Part shown: in pieces, positions 18,991-27,470 of the stretch
How positions within the stretch are numbered: position 1 is the stretch's first letter
Layout: each line of letters starts with the position of its first letter
DNA from: Catenovulum sediminis
GTDB taxonomy: Bacteria > Pseudomonadota > Gammaproteobacteria > Enterobacterales > Alteromonadaceae
Assembly: GCF_007289895.1 (NCBI RefSeq)
Contig: NZ_CP041660.1
Location: 2,232,001-2,296,000, forward strand
Reading direction: 5' to 3'
Length of the DNA stretch: 64,000 bases
Notes under the pieces: generated by a model
What the model saw: only the letters and a program-made list of their open reading frames with translations
Told to the model about the DNA's origin: nothing
Databases searched by the model: none
Translations under genes and position numbers: made by a program

Positions 18991-19545
18991 ATGCGTAATA
19001 TGAAACGCCAATCGGGTTTTTCTCTTATTGAGTTAATTATTGCAATGTCAGTCATGGCGATTGGTATTGTGGGAGCAGTGGCTACTCAAGCAACGGCTAA
19101 ACGCAATGGTGTTGATGCGAGTCAAAGATCGCTCGCCGTCTTTTATGCTCATGATATTTTAGAGCGTATGCGCTTGAACAAATCACAAATAAACGACTAT
19201 GTCGGTACCAGCTATGGCACTGGCAGCTTTTCAGTTGCTTCTCAAGTTGATTGTACTGCAAACAACTATTGCACGCCTACTCAATTGGCTCTCTACGATA
19301 CATTTCAATGGCATTTAAGTATAATCGGTCAATCTGTCATTAACAGCAATGGTAGTAATGTTGGCGGTTTGCTTAAACCGACGGGGTGCATTGAAAACAA
19401 TGATGGTCATGTCACAATCGTTGTCAGTTGGATGGCGCGCGAGGCATCAAAAGACGCTGCTGATAACGGCTCAACCTTTGAGAAGAACTGTGGTGAAACA
19501 AGTAATAAACGGCGTCAAGTGACACTTTCTTCTCATATTTATTAG
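18991..19545 (+). CDS. pilV: type IV pilus minor pilin PilV
   Basis: Prepilin of 184 residues. The short leader ends at the PilD cleavage site in RQSGFSLIELIIAMSVMA, followed by the N-terminal hydrophobic helix with Glu5. The later ATQATAKRNGVDASQRSLAVFYAHDILERMR block is typical of PilV. With PilW, PilX and PilE it should form the initiation complex at the pilus tip that carries PilY1. AGGGAT precedes the ATG. pilW follows 9 bases later. Confidence 0.9.
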   Translation: MRNMKRQSGFSLIELIIAMSVMAIGIVGAVATQATAKRNGVDASQRSLAVFYAHDILERMRLNKSQINDYVGTSYGTGSFSVASQVDCTANNYCTPTQLALYDTFQWHLSIIGQSVINSNGSNVGGLLKPTGCIENNDGHVTIVVSWMAREASKDAADNGSTFEKNCGETSNKRRQVTLSSHIY

Positions 19546-19554
19546 GATTTCCTG

Positions 19555-20601
19555 ATGCGCAATTCATTCTACAAAATACAACAAACAGGATATTCACTGG
19601 CTGAGTTTTTAGTCGCTATGTCGATCGGTCTACTCGTTTTCTCTGGAGTTATCGGACTTTTAATTGCATCTGATGAAACTGTATCTGATACCGTACAGCG
19701 AGGCGAAATGCAAGAGAATGGCCGGTTAGCAATGGCCTTGTTATCGAAAGATATTATGATGGCGGGTTACTGGGGAAACTTTACCGGTATGAGTATACAC
19801 GAGGCCGCAGGTGCAGATATTAAAGCCATACGATTGGACGTAGTGAATGGCAGTAAAGTAGGCGTATCTGGTGCCGATTGCTTAGGTGAGGGTGAAAATA
19901 ATGGCTCATTTTTTGTAGAGGATAGCGATTTCTTCTTTAGGCATATATGGGGCATGCACACGACCTTTAACGAGATATTTAATGCTTGTATTGCTGATGC
20001 AGTTGTTGGTACTGACGTGATACAAATTAAACGCGTTATGGGCACAGCTACTCCCGCGGGGACGGAAAAAGATACGCGTTACTATCTCACATCAACAGAT
20101 AACCAAGGGGTTATTTACGCAGGCTCAGATGCGACGCCAAGCATTGATAATGCAAGTATTAACGAATATTTGCACCATATTTATTATATTGCCGAGGATA
20201 TCAGAGCTGGATTATCGATACCGATATTAAAGCGTAAGTATTTATATAAAACGGCCAACAGCACCAATAATCAGGGTTCTTTAAAAACATTTAATCTAGT
20301 TGAAGGGGTCGAAAGGTTAGGCTTTTTATATGGTATTGATACCGACGACGATGGTGCTGTTAATTATTATGCCAAGGCAAGTGAACTGACGCGCGAAGAT
20401 TGGGAACATGAAAGATCCGCTATTTTGGCGGTTAGGGTGCACATCTTAGTCCGCGCGCTGGAAAAGGACATGAGTATTGATAATACCAACATTTATGACT
20501 TAGGCAGTTACGTTTATCAAGTTGCCGATAATTATCGACGAACCCTGTTTACTACAACTATCCACATTATGAACGCAGGTAATGAAGTATGGCGCAATTA
20601 A
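19555..20601 (+). CDS. pilW: type IV pilus minor pilin PilW
   Basis: Protein of 348 residues with a prepilin-like leader (QQTGYSLAEFLVAMSIGLLV) and PilW blocks such as QRGEMQENGRLAMALLSKDIMMAGYWG. The residue after the cleavage glycine is Tyr instead of the usual Phe. The large C-terminal domain has cysteine pairs suited to the periplasm. It overlaps pilX by 13 bases, so translation is coupled. Role: minor-pilin complex that primes assembly and supports PilY1. Confidence 0.9.
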   Translation: MRNSFYKIQQTGYSLAEFLVAMSIGLLVFSGVIGLLIASDETVSDTVQRGEMQENGRLAMALLSKDIMMAGYWGNFTGMSIHEAAGADIKAIRLDVVNGSKVGVSGADCLGEGENNGSFFVEDSDFFFRHIWGMHTTFNEIFNACIADAVVGTDVIQIKRVMGTATPAGTEKDTRYYLTSTDNQGVIYAGSDATPSIDNASINEYLHHIYYIAEDIRAGLSIPILKRKYLYKTANSTNNQGSLKTFNLVEGVERLGFLYGIDTDDDGAVNYYAKASELTREDWEHERSAILAVRVHILVRALEKDMSIDNTNIYDLGSYVYQVADNYRRTLFTTTIHIMNAGNEVWRN

Positions 20602-21074
20602 TACAATTACAAAAAATACACTCGCAACAGGGAGCTGCGTTAGCGGTTGCTTTGGTGTTGATGTTGGTGCTAACTTCCTTAGCCGTGACCTTATTGTATA
20701 ACACCTCTTTAGACACCAAAATGGCGCATGCCACTGTCATTAAAAAAAGTTCGCTAAATGCAACGCTTGGTGGCAGCGACGAATTTATCAACAAAGCACA
20801 TAATCGTGATGCGCTCTTTGCAGGTGTAAACCCGTTAACAGGAACATCAGATGTAAACTCAGTTTCTTTGAGTGGAGAAAATTTAAATGGAGAAGCCGAA
20901 GCTTTAACAGACAACCCAACTAATTGCCCACATTTTAGCAGGACACAAGCAAGTGATTCATACATACGTTGCACAAGATTCGAAATAAAAGTGCAACATC
21001 AATTTGGACAAAATGAACATGGTCGCACCGAAGTGGTGACAGCTGTTGCTAGTCAAATTCCGGGGGAAAGTTAA
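20589..21074 (+). CDS. pilX: type IV pilus minor pilin PilX
   Basis: Protein of 161 residues. It has an N-terminal hydrophobic helix (QQGAALAVALVLMLVLTSLA) with the PilX-type G-A start of the mature helix and lacks Glu5, as is common in PilX. Its place between pilW and pilY1, the 13-base overlap with pilW, and its size support the call. Homologues help present PilY1 at the tip. Confidence 0.87.
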   Translation: MAQLIQLQKIHSQQGAALAVALVLMLVLTSLAVTLLYNTSLDTKMAHATVIKKSSLNATLGGSDEFINKAHNRDALFAGVNPLTGTSDVNSVSLSGENLNGEAEALTDNPTNCPHFSRTQASDSYIRCTRFEIKVQHQFGQNEHGRTEVVTAVASQIPGES

Positions 21075-21076
21075 GG

Positions 21077-22981
21077 ATGAAGCGCATTAAACTTTTAACA
21101 TCTTGTGTGTTGCTAGTCACTTTTATAACCAGTTTTTCAAGTCGCGGTGAAGATATTGAGTTATATGTTCGCAATATTGCTGACCGAGTCGGCACTGCAC
21201 CTCAGGTTATGATAATTTTCGATAACTCAGGCAGTATGCAAATCAGTGAAAGTGTAAAAGCGAGTTATGATCCAGCACAAACGTATGATGGACACTACAC
21301 CAATGGCGCGAATGAAAGGGCTGTATTTTTTTCAGTTGGCGCATCGGGTGCCTCAGAATTTCCAGACCCAGTTGATGATACAAGAAGGTTTAATGAATTA
21401 ATTAATGCGTGTAATCAATCTTTTATCCCTTTATACGGATTATGGCGACACAACACCAATGGCACTGAACAAAATGGTTATGAATTAGCGCAAGCGGGCG
21501 CTGATTTTTCGAATTATTCATTAATAGAAGGCGGACAAGGGTATTATGTCGACCGAGTAGGGGAATATTATACTAGCGGTCAGAATAAAAATAGCTGGCG
21601 TAGTTTGCGTGAAAATAATGGCATGAATGCAACGGATGTCATGGATTGTTTAAAAGATGTGCTGGAGGTGGATCAAAACAATCCAGGTGAGTTTGGTGCG
21701 CAAAGCGGTAATGGTACTCTTATTGGCGCCGGCCTGCCAGTCAATGGTTATGCAACAGGGCAGGGCAACAATAAAACGACACATACACACTATTTTGTGA
21801 GTGATCCCAGCAACATTGAAAATGATACCACCTATCAAAATACTAAAGCGACATTTGCCGATGTTAACGTTGTTACTTTGTATACCGGTAATTATTTAAA
21901 CTGGAAAACAGCATCAGCAGCAGATGTGGGTAGCAATAACAAAAGCCGTTTAACAATTGCTAAAGAAGCTATTTCTTCTGTCGTAAACGCGACCGCAACA
22001 GTCGATTTTGGGTTAACGCTTTTTAACATTAATTATCCGAATGAAGGACACAATGATGGTGGCCGAGTTGTTTCTGCAATCAAAACACGTAGTAATGCAG
22101 AAACGGATACTTTGTTAAATACAATTAATAATATTCAAGCACAAACCAATACGCCTTTGTGTGAAAGTATGTATGAAGTTTACCGTTATTTTGCTGGTCT
22201 TTCGGTGAAGTATGGCAATGAAAATGGGAGTTATGTACCAAGCTGGTTAAATCATTCCGATGTCTATATTGAACCGGATAAAGATCCCTCAGCAGAAAGC
22301 GCTGGTAGTTATATTACACCGTATGGCAATAACTGTCGTAACGAAGCTTATGTCGTTGTGATAACCGACGGGCAACCCACAAAAGACAATGATGCGAATG
22401 CCAGCATTGCGGCCTTGTCGAGTGCCAACTCACAATCCGCTGTGGATGGGAACTATTTACCAGTGTTAACAGAGTGGATGTTTAATAATGATGTTAACGA
22501 AAATTTAGATGGTATTCAAAATGTAGTCAGTTACACCATAGGCTTTGGTAGTGATGCCATTAATGCTGAACCTATTTTACAGGCAGCTGCTCAAAAAGGA
22601 GGCGGTGCATATTATTCAGCAACCGATCCCGATGAATTAGCTTCAGCCTTACAAAAAGCACTGATTAGTATTTTAGAACAGAGCGCTTCTTTTACATCGC
22701 CTTCTGTGGCATCTAATAATTTCGACCGAACGCGAAGTTTGGATAATGTGTATTATTCAATGTTTTTCCCCGATGATGGACCTAGATGGCCGGGTAATCT
22801 TAAAAAACTAGTGGTAGCAGATAACGTTATTGTCGATTCAAATGGATTGCCTGCGATTGACTCGAACGGCAATATTGCGAGTACGGCATTTAGCTTTTGG
22901 GGGCGACAAGTAGCTGTGAGCAAGGCACTGTGTGTGCAGATGGTAATGATGTCGATCGTGGTGGGGTGGCTGAGTATTTAG
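21077..22981 (+). CDS. pilY1: PilY1 tip adhesin, N-terminal part (frame broken at G5 run)
   Basis: First 634 codons of a PilY1 gene, of which about 609 are genuine. A signal peptide (cleavage near residue 24) is followed by a von Willebrand A-like domain with the metal site DNSGSM (about 50-55). The frame is lost at TTTTGGGGGC (G5 at 22899-22903): up to SFW the protein matches PilY1, after which a short unrelated tail ends at 22981. The C-terminal half continues in another frame from 22897. One extra G would restore a 1241-residue protein, a normal PilY1 length. A sequencing error, true mutation, phase variation or ribosomal -1 slip cannot be told apart here. Confidence 0.85.
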   Translation: MKRIKLLTSCVLLVTFITSFSSRGEDIELYVRNIADRVGTAPQVMIIFDNSGSMQISESVKASYDPAQTYDGHYTNGANERAVFFSVGASGASEFPDPVDDTRRFNELINACNQSFIPLYGLWRHNTNGTEQNGYELAQAGADFSNYSLIEGGQGYYVDRVGEYYTSGQNKNSWRSLRENNGMNATDVMDCLKDVLEVDQNNPGEFGAQSGNGTLIGAGLPVNGYATGQGNNKTTHTHYFVSDPSNIENDTTYQNTKATFADVNVVTLYTGNYLNWKTASAADVGSNNKSRLTIAKEAISSVVNATATVDFGLTLFNINYPNEGHNDGGRVVSAIKTRSNAETDTLLNTINNIQAQTNTPLCESMYEVYRYFAGLSVKYGNENGSYVPSWLNHSDVYIEPDKDPSAESAGSYITPYGNNCRNEAYVVVITDGQPTKDNDANASIAALSSANSQSAVDGNYLPVLTEWMFNNDVNENLDGIQNVVSYTIGFGSDAINAEPILQAAAQKGGGAYYSATDPDELASALQKALISILEQSASFTSPSVASNNFDRTRSLDNVYYSMFFPDDGPRWPGNLKKLVVADNVIVDSNGLPAIDSNGNIASTAFSFWGRQVAVSKALCVQMVMMSIVVGWLSI

Positions 22982-24801
22982 CGAATAAGTCACCGGCTGA
23001 TCGAACGATCTATTCAAATACTGGAGGCGGGGGAGCGCTGCAAACCTTCAACTATTTAAATGCAAGCACAGGGATAGCAAACTTATCTGCAACCCTAGGT
23101 GTGGCAAGTGGTGAAGAATCTACTCTTATCGATTGGGCTCGTGGCGTTGATGTCCATGATGAAGATAATGATGGTAATACAAGTGAAATGAGAACCGATG
23201 TATTCGGTGATCCTTTGCATTCTAAACCCTTAGTTATCAATTATGGTGGAAGTGTTAATAACCAGGATTTACGTATAGTTGTTGGTACCAATGCTGGTTT
23301 TTTACATATGCTTGATGACAATGGAGCGACTATTACCGAGTCATGGTCTTTTATTCCGACCAGCGTGTATCCGAACTTAGATATTTTGAGAGACAATGTC
23401 ACCAATGCCTCTAAAGTGTATGGTATGGATGGTTCTCCAGTTGCCTATGTCAAAGATACAGATGGAACAATTTCGGCTGCAGACGGAGACAAAGTTTGGT
23501 TATTTACGGGTATGCGACGGGGTGGAAATCAATACTTTGCGTTTGATGTGACTTCGCCTGATTCGCCATCCTTAAAATGGACAATTACCGGTGGTTCAAA
23601 TCAATTTCCAACACTTGCACAAAGCTGGTCTCAGCCGGTTGTCGGGTTTATTAAATCTTCTCGAATTGCCACATCAACGCCTGTCCTTATTTTGGGCGCG
23701 GGATATGTCAGCGATGCAGATTCTGCGGGGTCAACAACATCAGGTCGCGGGATCTATATTGTAAATGCAGATACTGGCGAAAGAGTTTGGAGTTTTACAC
23801 CCGACGCAAATTTAGGCAATAACACCGAAGTGAATATTTTAGATGCTGTGCCGGCTAAAGTTGCGGCGCTTGATTCTGATTTTGACGGCTTTATTGATCG
23901 TATTTACGCCGGTGATCTAGGTGGAAATGTATGGCGAATGGATTTATTTGGTTCAGATGAAAGTAAATGGACCGCCTATAAATTAGCTTCTGTGTCAGGA
24001 GAGGCTCAGGCCGACAAGCGTAAATTTTTTAATGAACCGACGGTTGTACGAACGTTTTTCAATGTTAAGAAAAGGGTCAGTATCACGGGTAATGAATCAT
24101 CAACTGTCGTGGTCTCAAAAGAAGTCCCGTATGAGGGGATTGTGATTGGTAGCGGCGACCGAGCGCATCCGAATTCGTCGACCACCAATGATCGTTTATA
24201 TGTTATTCAAGATCGCAATATTATTACTGATTCCTATACTACTACGCCGAATTGGTCCAACATTCGTGAAGATGATTTATTTGATATGACAGGAGATCCT
24301 ATTCAACAAGCCATTGCAAATAATGACTTGGATAGTATATTGATTGATGGGCTTGCAAATAAAAAAGGTTGGTATATTGACTTAGCGCGAAAAGGTGAAA
24401 AGTCACTATCTGCAGCTCGGGTTATCGGTGGCGTTGCATATTTCACATCTTATACACCGCCGGATGGTGGCGTGCTTGCAAATAGTTGTACCATAAAAGC
24501 AGGAACAGGGCGGCTTTATGCGATGGATTTGAGCTATGGCACGCAAATTTATGATTGGGGCAATGAAATGGTCGTTGGTAATCGAATTCCTGATACGCCT
24601 GTTACTTATGCGGGTGAAAATGAAGATGGTAAAAGCCTGTTATCTTTTATCGGTGTTGGTCAAGGTGAAAATAATACAGGTGTGATCGAAGCTAAAGGAT
24701 CGACAGGTGAACCAGGAGAGTCATGTGAAGATTCGAATAGTTGTGATATTGATTTCGGCTTAAAAACATATAAATTACATACCAAGGTTGAAGAGAAATA
24801 A
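22897..24801 (+). CDS. pilY1: PilY1, C-terminal beta-propeller part (second fragment after frameshift)
   Basis: C-terminal 634 codons of pilY1 in a different frame. It starts at an in-frame TTG at 22897 with no ribosome site, so independent translation is unlikely. The PilY1 C-terminal domain is complete, including FGDPLHSKPLVINYGG, the beta-propeller repeats and the calcium loop DSDFDGFIDRIYAGDLGGN (near 24 kb coordinate 23875-23930). In Pseudomonas that loop controls pilus extension and retraction. The stop codon overlaps the pilE ATG. Both halves keep well-conserved family motifs, which suggests the break is recent, variable or an artefact. Confidence 0.85.
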   Translation: MGATSSCEQGTVCADGNDVDRGGVAEYLANKSPADRTIYSNTGGGGALQTFNYLNASTGIANLSATLGVASGEESTLIDWARGVDVHDEDNDGNTSEMRTDVFGDPLHSKPLVINYGGSVNNQDLRIVVGTNAGFLHMLDDNGATITESWSFIPTSVYPNLDILRDNVTNASKVYGMDGSPVAYVKDTDGTISAADGDKVWLFTGMRRGGNQYFAFDVTSPDSPSLKWTITGGSNQFPTLAQSWSQPVVGFIKSSRIATSTPVLILGAGYVSDADSAGSTTSGRGIYIVNADTGERVWSFTPDANLGNNTEVNILDAVPAKVAALDSDFDGFIDRIYAGDLGGNVWRMDLFGSDESKWTAYKLASVSGEAQADKRKFFNEPTVVRTFFNVKKRVSITGNESSTVVVSKEVPYEGIVIGSGDRAHPNSSTTNDRLYVIQDRNIITDSYTTTPNWSNIREDDLFDMTGDPIQQAIANNDLDSILIDGLANKKGWYIDLARKGEKSLSAARVIGGVAYFTSYTPPDGGVLANSCTIKAGTGRLYAMDLSYGTQIYDWGNEMVVGNRIPDTPVTYAGENEDGKSLLSFIGVGQGENNTGVIEAKGSTGEPGESCEDSNSCDIDFGLKTYKLHTKVEEK

Positions 24802-25244
24802 TGCTCGGAACATATAAAGTGCAGGGTTTGACGTTGGTCGAACTTATGATATCGGTAGCCATTGTTGGTATATTGGCCGCTGTTGCTTATCCCGCTTATG
24901 TTGATCATTACTCGCAAAGTTATCGCAGTGATGTGATGCGTGAATTAGTCAAGGTGATCAACAAGCAAGAAGCTTATTATGCTGATCAAATGACTTATAC
25001 CGCGGATATGACTGAACTCGGTTATCCAAATGACCCTTACATAGCCGAGAATGAAATGTTTACCATTGATATTGTCGAGGCCCAAGGATTAGATTTAACG
25101 CAAGAATATACGGTTACAGCGACAGCTGTAACCGCACAGAAAAACAATGACCCAGAGTGTGCATCATTGAGCATTAATCACTTGGGTGAAAAATCTGCAG
25201 AGGATAAAGATGGAAATGATTCAACGAGTTTGTGCTGGTATTAA
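24801..25244 (+). CDS. pilE: type IV pilin PilE (minor pilin)
   Basis: Protein of 147 residues with a class IV pilin leader. Cleavage is expected after Gly in QGLTLVELMISVAIVGILAA, with Glu5 of the mature chain present. The C-terminus holds two cysteines (PECAS and SLCWY) that would close the D-region loop. The first mature residue is Leu instead of Phe. The ATG overlaps the pilY1 stop. Its position at the end of the pilV-W-X-Y1 cluster matches PilE of Pseudomonas and Alteromonadales. Confidence 0.9.
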   Translation: MLGTYKVQGLTLVELMISVAIVGILAAVAYPAYVDHYSQSYRSDVMRELVKVINKQEAYYADQMTYTADMTELGYPNDPYIAENEMFTIDIVEAQGLDLTQEYTVTATAVTAQKNNDPECASLSINHLGEKSAEDKDGNDSTSLCWY

Positions 25245-25539
25245 ACTTTGTACTTTACCTCTGTTATTGATAGCTGGCTTTAGCGCCTCGTTGTCTGCGC
25301 AGCCATTAGATTATAAATGTTACGTTCAGTTAAATAATGGTAAATTTCAAATTGCCTTTATCGATGGAGCACATGCTGCAGATGAAAGAAGCGCGATGCA
25401 GGTCGCTTTAGCTCAGGGCGTATATGCAGAGGATGGTACTAGTGTGCTAAAAATTAACAAAGTTTTTGAATGCAGACGATTAAACCGCTCTTTTGTTAAT
25501 GTAGAAGCAATCAAACTTGATGAGAGAACACCTAGGTAA
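25210..25539 (+). CDS. small secreted protein of the pilin operon (possible TapY2-family)
   Basis: Protein of 109 residues with a signal peptide (cleavage near LSA-QP, about residue 31) and a mature domain with two cysteines (DYKCYVQL and VFECRRL). It lies within the minor-pilin operon and overlaps the end of pilE by 35 bases. The ATG at 25210 is preceded by AGAGGA. The size, layout and location resemble the TapY2 family found beside PilY1/PilE in Shewanella and Aeromonas, but I cannot confirm the match. A periplasmic pilus-accessory role is an inference. Confidence 0.65.
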   Translation: MEMIQRVCAGIKLCTLPLLLIAGFSASLSAQPLDYKCYVQLNNGKFQIAFIDGAHAADERSAMQVALAQGVYAEDGTSVLKINKVFECRRLNRSFVNVEAIKLDERTPR

Positions 25540-25552
25540 AAAACGATACAAA

Positions 25553-26116
25553 CTAATTGCAGACAATATGGCTGCTGTTGGTATTTGTTTCATCTTTGCC
25601 GTCGTTATCAATGTCTCTTGAAAGCCTTGGGCGTCCGCCTAAACTAATAATAACAGCTCTTGAATAGAGTTCATTATCGTCTACGTGCGGGCAGTATCTA
25701 AATGTCCCGGCAAGTCCTTTTATATGTCCGTTTTCACCAAACCGTAAGTAACGGCCGCCTGAAAACTCAAATTTATCATGATTTTGAATTGGGTTTCGTA
25801 ATCGTACTTGAGTATCTATTTGCTGATCGAATTTAATATTATTATCTCGATCGACAAATATACTGTAGCCTTGTTTCCAGTTATTAATACAATCACCGTT
25901 AGTATTTAAAGGGCACATAACAACAGGGAAATTAAATTGCACAGCGTGGTTACGCGATAATAATATATCTTGATTTAACTGATATAAATGGTTGTTTACG
26001 CGCGATTCTACGAGCGTTTCTTTTAAACTTGGAATACCTAAAGTGAGCGAAATTAAACTAATGGCCAGTAAAATAATCAGTTCAAGCAGGGTAAAAGCAT
26101 CTTGTTTATAGTGCAT
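25553..26116 (-). CDS. FimT/GspH-like prepilin (copy 1)
   Basis: Prepilin of 187 residues. The leader ends in QDAFTLLELIILLAISLISL; note Ala instead of Gly before the cleavage site. The GspH/FimT features are a hydrophobic helix with Glu5, then ETLVESRVNNHLYQLNQDILLSRNHAVQFN and CPLNTNGDC. The C-terminal SRAVIISLGGRPRLSRDID resembles that of its neighbour at 26195, so the two are paralogues. It is convergent with the pilin operon, with 13 bases between stops. FimT family members can bind DNA during uptake or act as minor pilins. Confidence 0.8.
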   Translation of the reverse strand: MHYKQDAFTLLELIILLAISLISLTLGIPSLKETLVESRVNNHLYQLNQDILLSRNHAVQFNFPVVMCPLNTNGDCINNWKQGYSIFVDRDNNIKFDQQIDTQVRLRNPIQNHDKFEFSGGRYLRFGENGHIKGLAGTFRYCPHVDDNELYSRAVIISLGGRPRLSRDIDNDGKDETNTNSSHIVCN

Positions 26117-26194
26117 CTTTCTTCCATGAATTTGTTCTTCCGTGTGTTCTTATCTTAGAAAAATAGCCACTATAAAACAAGCAAATAATATTTT

Positions 26195-26791
26195 TTAAAT
26201 GCAGGTAATGTGATCATTCGAGCTGTTTATTTCATCTTTCCCATCATGATCTATATCTGATGAAGCACGCGGTCGACCACTAAGCCCAATGATAACTGCT
26301 CGTGAATACAATTCAGGGTTATCAACACTCGGACAATATTTAAAAATGCCCTGCTGATTGTTACTAAATGAGGTGATTGGCGTCCCATCAAATTGATACT
26401 GGAGTGCACTGCCGTCAGAAAATGTCAGGCTATCACCCGTTGAAACTTTAGCCCGTACAAATAGTTTACGCTCAGTTGCAGAATCAAACACTGCGTCTGC
26501 ATTGTTATCGATGAACACAGTATAGCCGTTGTGCCATTGGTTGTTGCATTGATTACTCGAGTTTAACGGGCAAATAGTGATTGTTGTTTCATAGTTCACC
26601 GCATAACTGCGAGCAGAAACAATATCTTTATTTAAGTTCATTACAACCGTGTTAATTCGGTTTTCTACAATGGTTTCTAGCAACGAGGGTATACCCAAGG
26701 TTAGCGCAATACCTGCGATCGCTAAAGTTAACATTAATTCTAGTAGAGTAAAGCCGCGCTGTATCGAATTACGCAGTGAAAAAGGTGACAT
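26195..26791 (-). CDS. FimT/GspH-like prepilin (copy 2)
   Basis: Prepilin of 198 residues. Leader and helix are QRGFTLLELMLTLAIAGIAL with a canonical Gly-Phe cleavage site and Glu5. The blocks ETIVENRINTVVMNLNKDIVSARSYAVNYE, CPLNSSNQC and SRAVIIGLSGRPRASSDID parallel the copy at 25553. Gap to copy 1 is 78 bases, so they are probably one unit. This canonical copy is more likely to be the FimT/FimU that joins the PilVWXE tip complex. Confidence 0.83.
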   Translation of the reverse strand: MSPFSLRNSIQRGFTLLELMLTLAIAGIALTLGIPSLLETIVENRINTVVMNLNKDIVSARSYAVNYETTITICPLNSSNQCNNQWHNGYTVFIDNNADAVFDSATERKLFVRAKVSTGDSLTFSDGSALQYQFDGTPITSFSNNQQGIFKYCPSVDNPELYSRAVIIGLSGRPRASSDIDHDGKDEINSSNDHITCI

Positions 26792-26922
26792 TCGTACTCC
26801 AGCTTAAATGCTTCGAACATGTTAGGTAATTATGGCAAAACTGAGTGAAAATGCGAGGATATTTTATCTTGCGGTTAAAACTGATATAAAACGAAATGGG
26901 CATTAAATAGAATTGTATGAAA

Positions 26923-26998
26923 TGGCGTCCCATAGGGGATTCGAACCCCTGTTACCGCCGTGAAAGGGCGGTGTCCTAGGCCTCTAGACGAATGGGAC
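26923..26998 (-). tRNA. tRNA-Glu (UUC), copy 1
   Basis: A 76-base cloverleaf with encoded CCA. The acceptor GTCCCAT pairs with ATGGGAC; the anticodon loop in CCCTTTCACGG gives anticodon UUC, and the T loop GGTTCGAATCC is canonical. It is the last of three identical copies in the tRNA-Ala/Glu operon. Confidence 0.97.
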
Positions 26999-27054
26999 GC
27001 ATAGGAACTTCAAGCAATTTGTATAACGTTACTCTTAACCGAGGAAGTTAAAAG

Positions 27055-27130
27055 TGGCGTCCCATAGGGGATTCGAACCCCTGTTACCGCCGTGAAAGGG
27101 CGGTGTCCTAGGCCTCTAGACGAATGGGAC
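27055..27130 (-). tRNA. tRNA-Glu (UUC), copy 2
   Basis: Sequence identical to the copies at 26923 and 27183, with the same acceptor stem, UUC anticodon and encoded CCA. It is separated from the next copy by 56 bases. Confidence 0.97.
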
Positions 27131-27182
27131 GCTTAGGAACTTTTAATTTGTTTGTTACACTACTTAAACCAAAAGGTTGAAG

Positions 27183-27258
27183 TGGCGTCCCATAGGGGAT
27201 TCGAACCCCTGTTACCGCCGTGAAAGGGCGGTGTCCTAGGCCTCTAGACGAATGGGAC
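27183..27258 (-). tRNA. tRNA-Glu (UUC), copy 3
   Basis: First tRNA-Glu after tRNA-Ala in transcription order. It is identical to the other two copies, with UUC anticodon and encoded CCA. Confidence 0.97.
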
Positions 27259-27330
27259 GCTGTATCAAACAGGACAACAAATGTTGTCAGGCCATTACAT
27301 TGAATTAACGCAGTTCATACTATGAACATT

Positions 27331-27406
27331 TGGTGGAGCTAAGCGGGATCGAACCGCTGACCTCAACACTGCCAGTGTTGCGCTCTCCCAGCTGAGCTAT
27401 AGCCCC
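27331..27406 (-). tRNA. tRNA-Ala (GGC)
   Basis: A 76-base cloverleaf beginning GGGGCTATAGCTCAGC and ending in CCA; the anticodon loop CTGGCAG gives GGC. Very close to E. coli alaW/alaX, which also lie downstream of gltX. It heads the tRNA-Ala/Glu operon. Confidence 0.97.
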
Positions 27407-27434
27407 GAACCAGCATTGCCTCAATGCGGGGCGC

Positions 27435-27463
27435 ATTCTATGCACCCCGACTGAGTATGTCAA
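27435..27463 (-). promoter_or_regulatory. sigma70 promoter of the tRNA-Ala/Glu operon
   Basis: On the minus strand TTGACA (27463-27458) and TAGAAT (27440-27435) are 17 bases apart, followed by the GC-rich discriminator GCGCCCC. It lies just after the gltX stop, so the tRNAs can be transcribed independently of gltX. Confidence 0.85.
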
Positions 27464-27470
27464 CAAAAAA

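Noticed and set aside
20567-20974. 135-residue minus-strand frame over pilX
   Set aside because: It lies opposite a well-supported pilin gene, has no ribosome site and resembles no family.
22897-24801. Second PilY1 fragment as an independent gene
   Set aside because: The TTG start has no ribosome site, and the sequence directly continues the PilY1 domain order; it is better read as one frameshifted gene.
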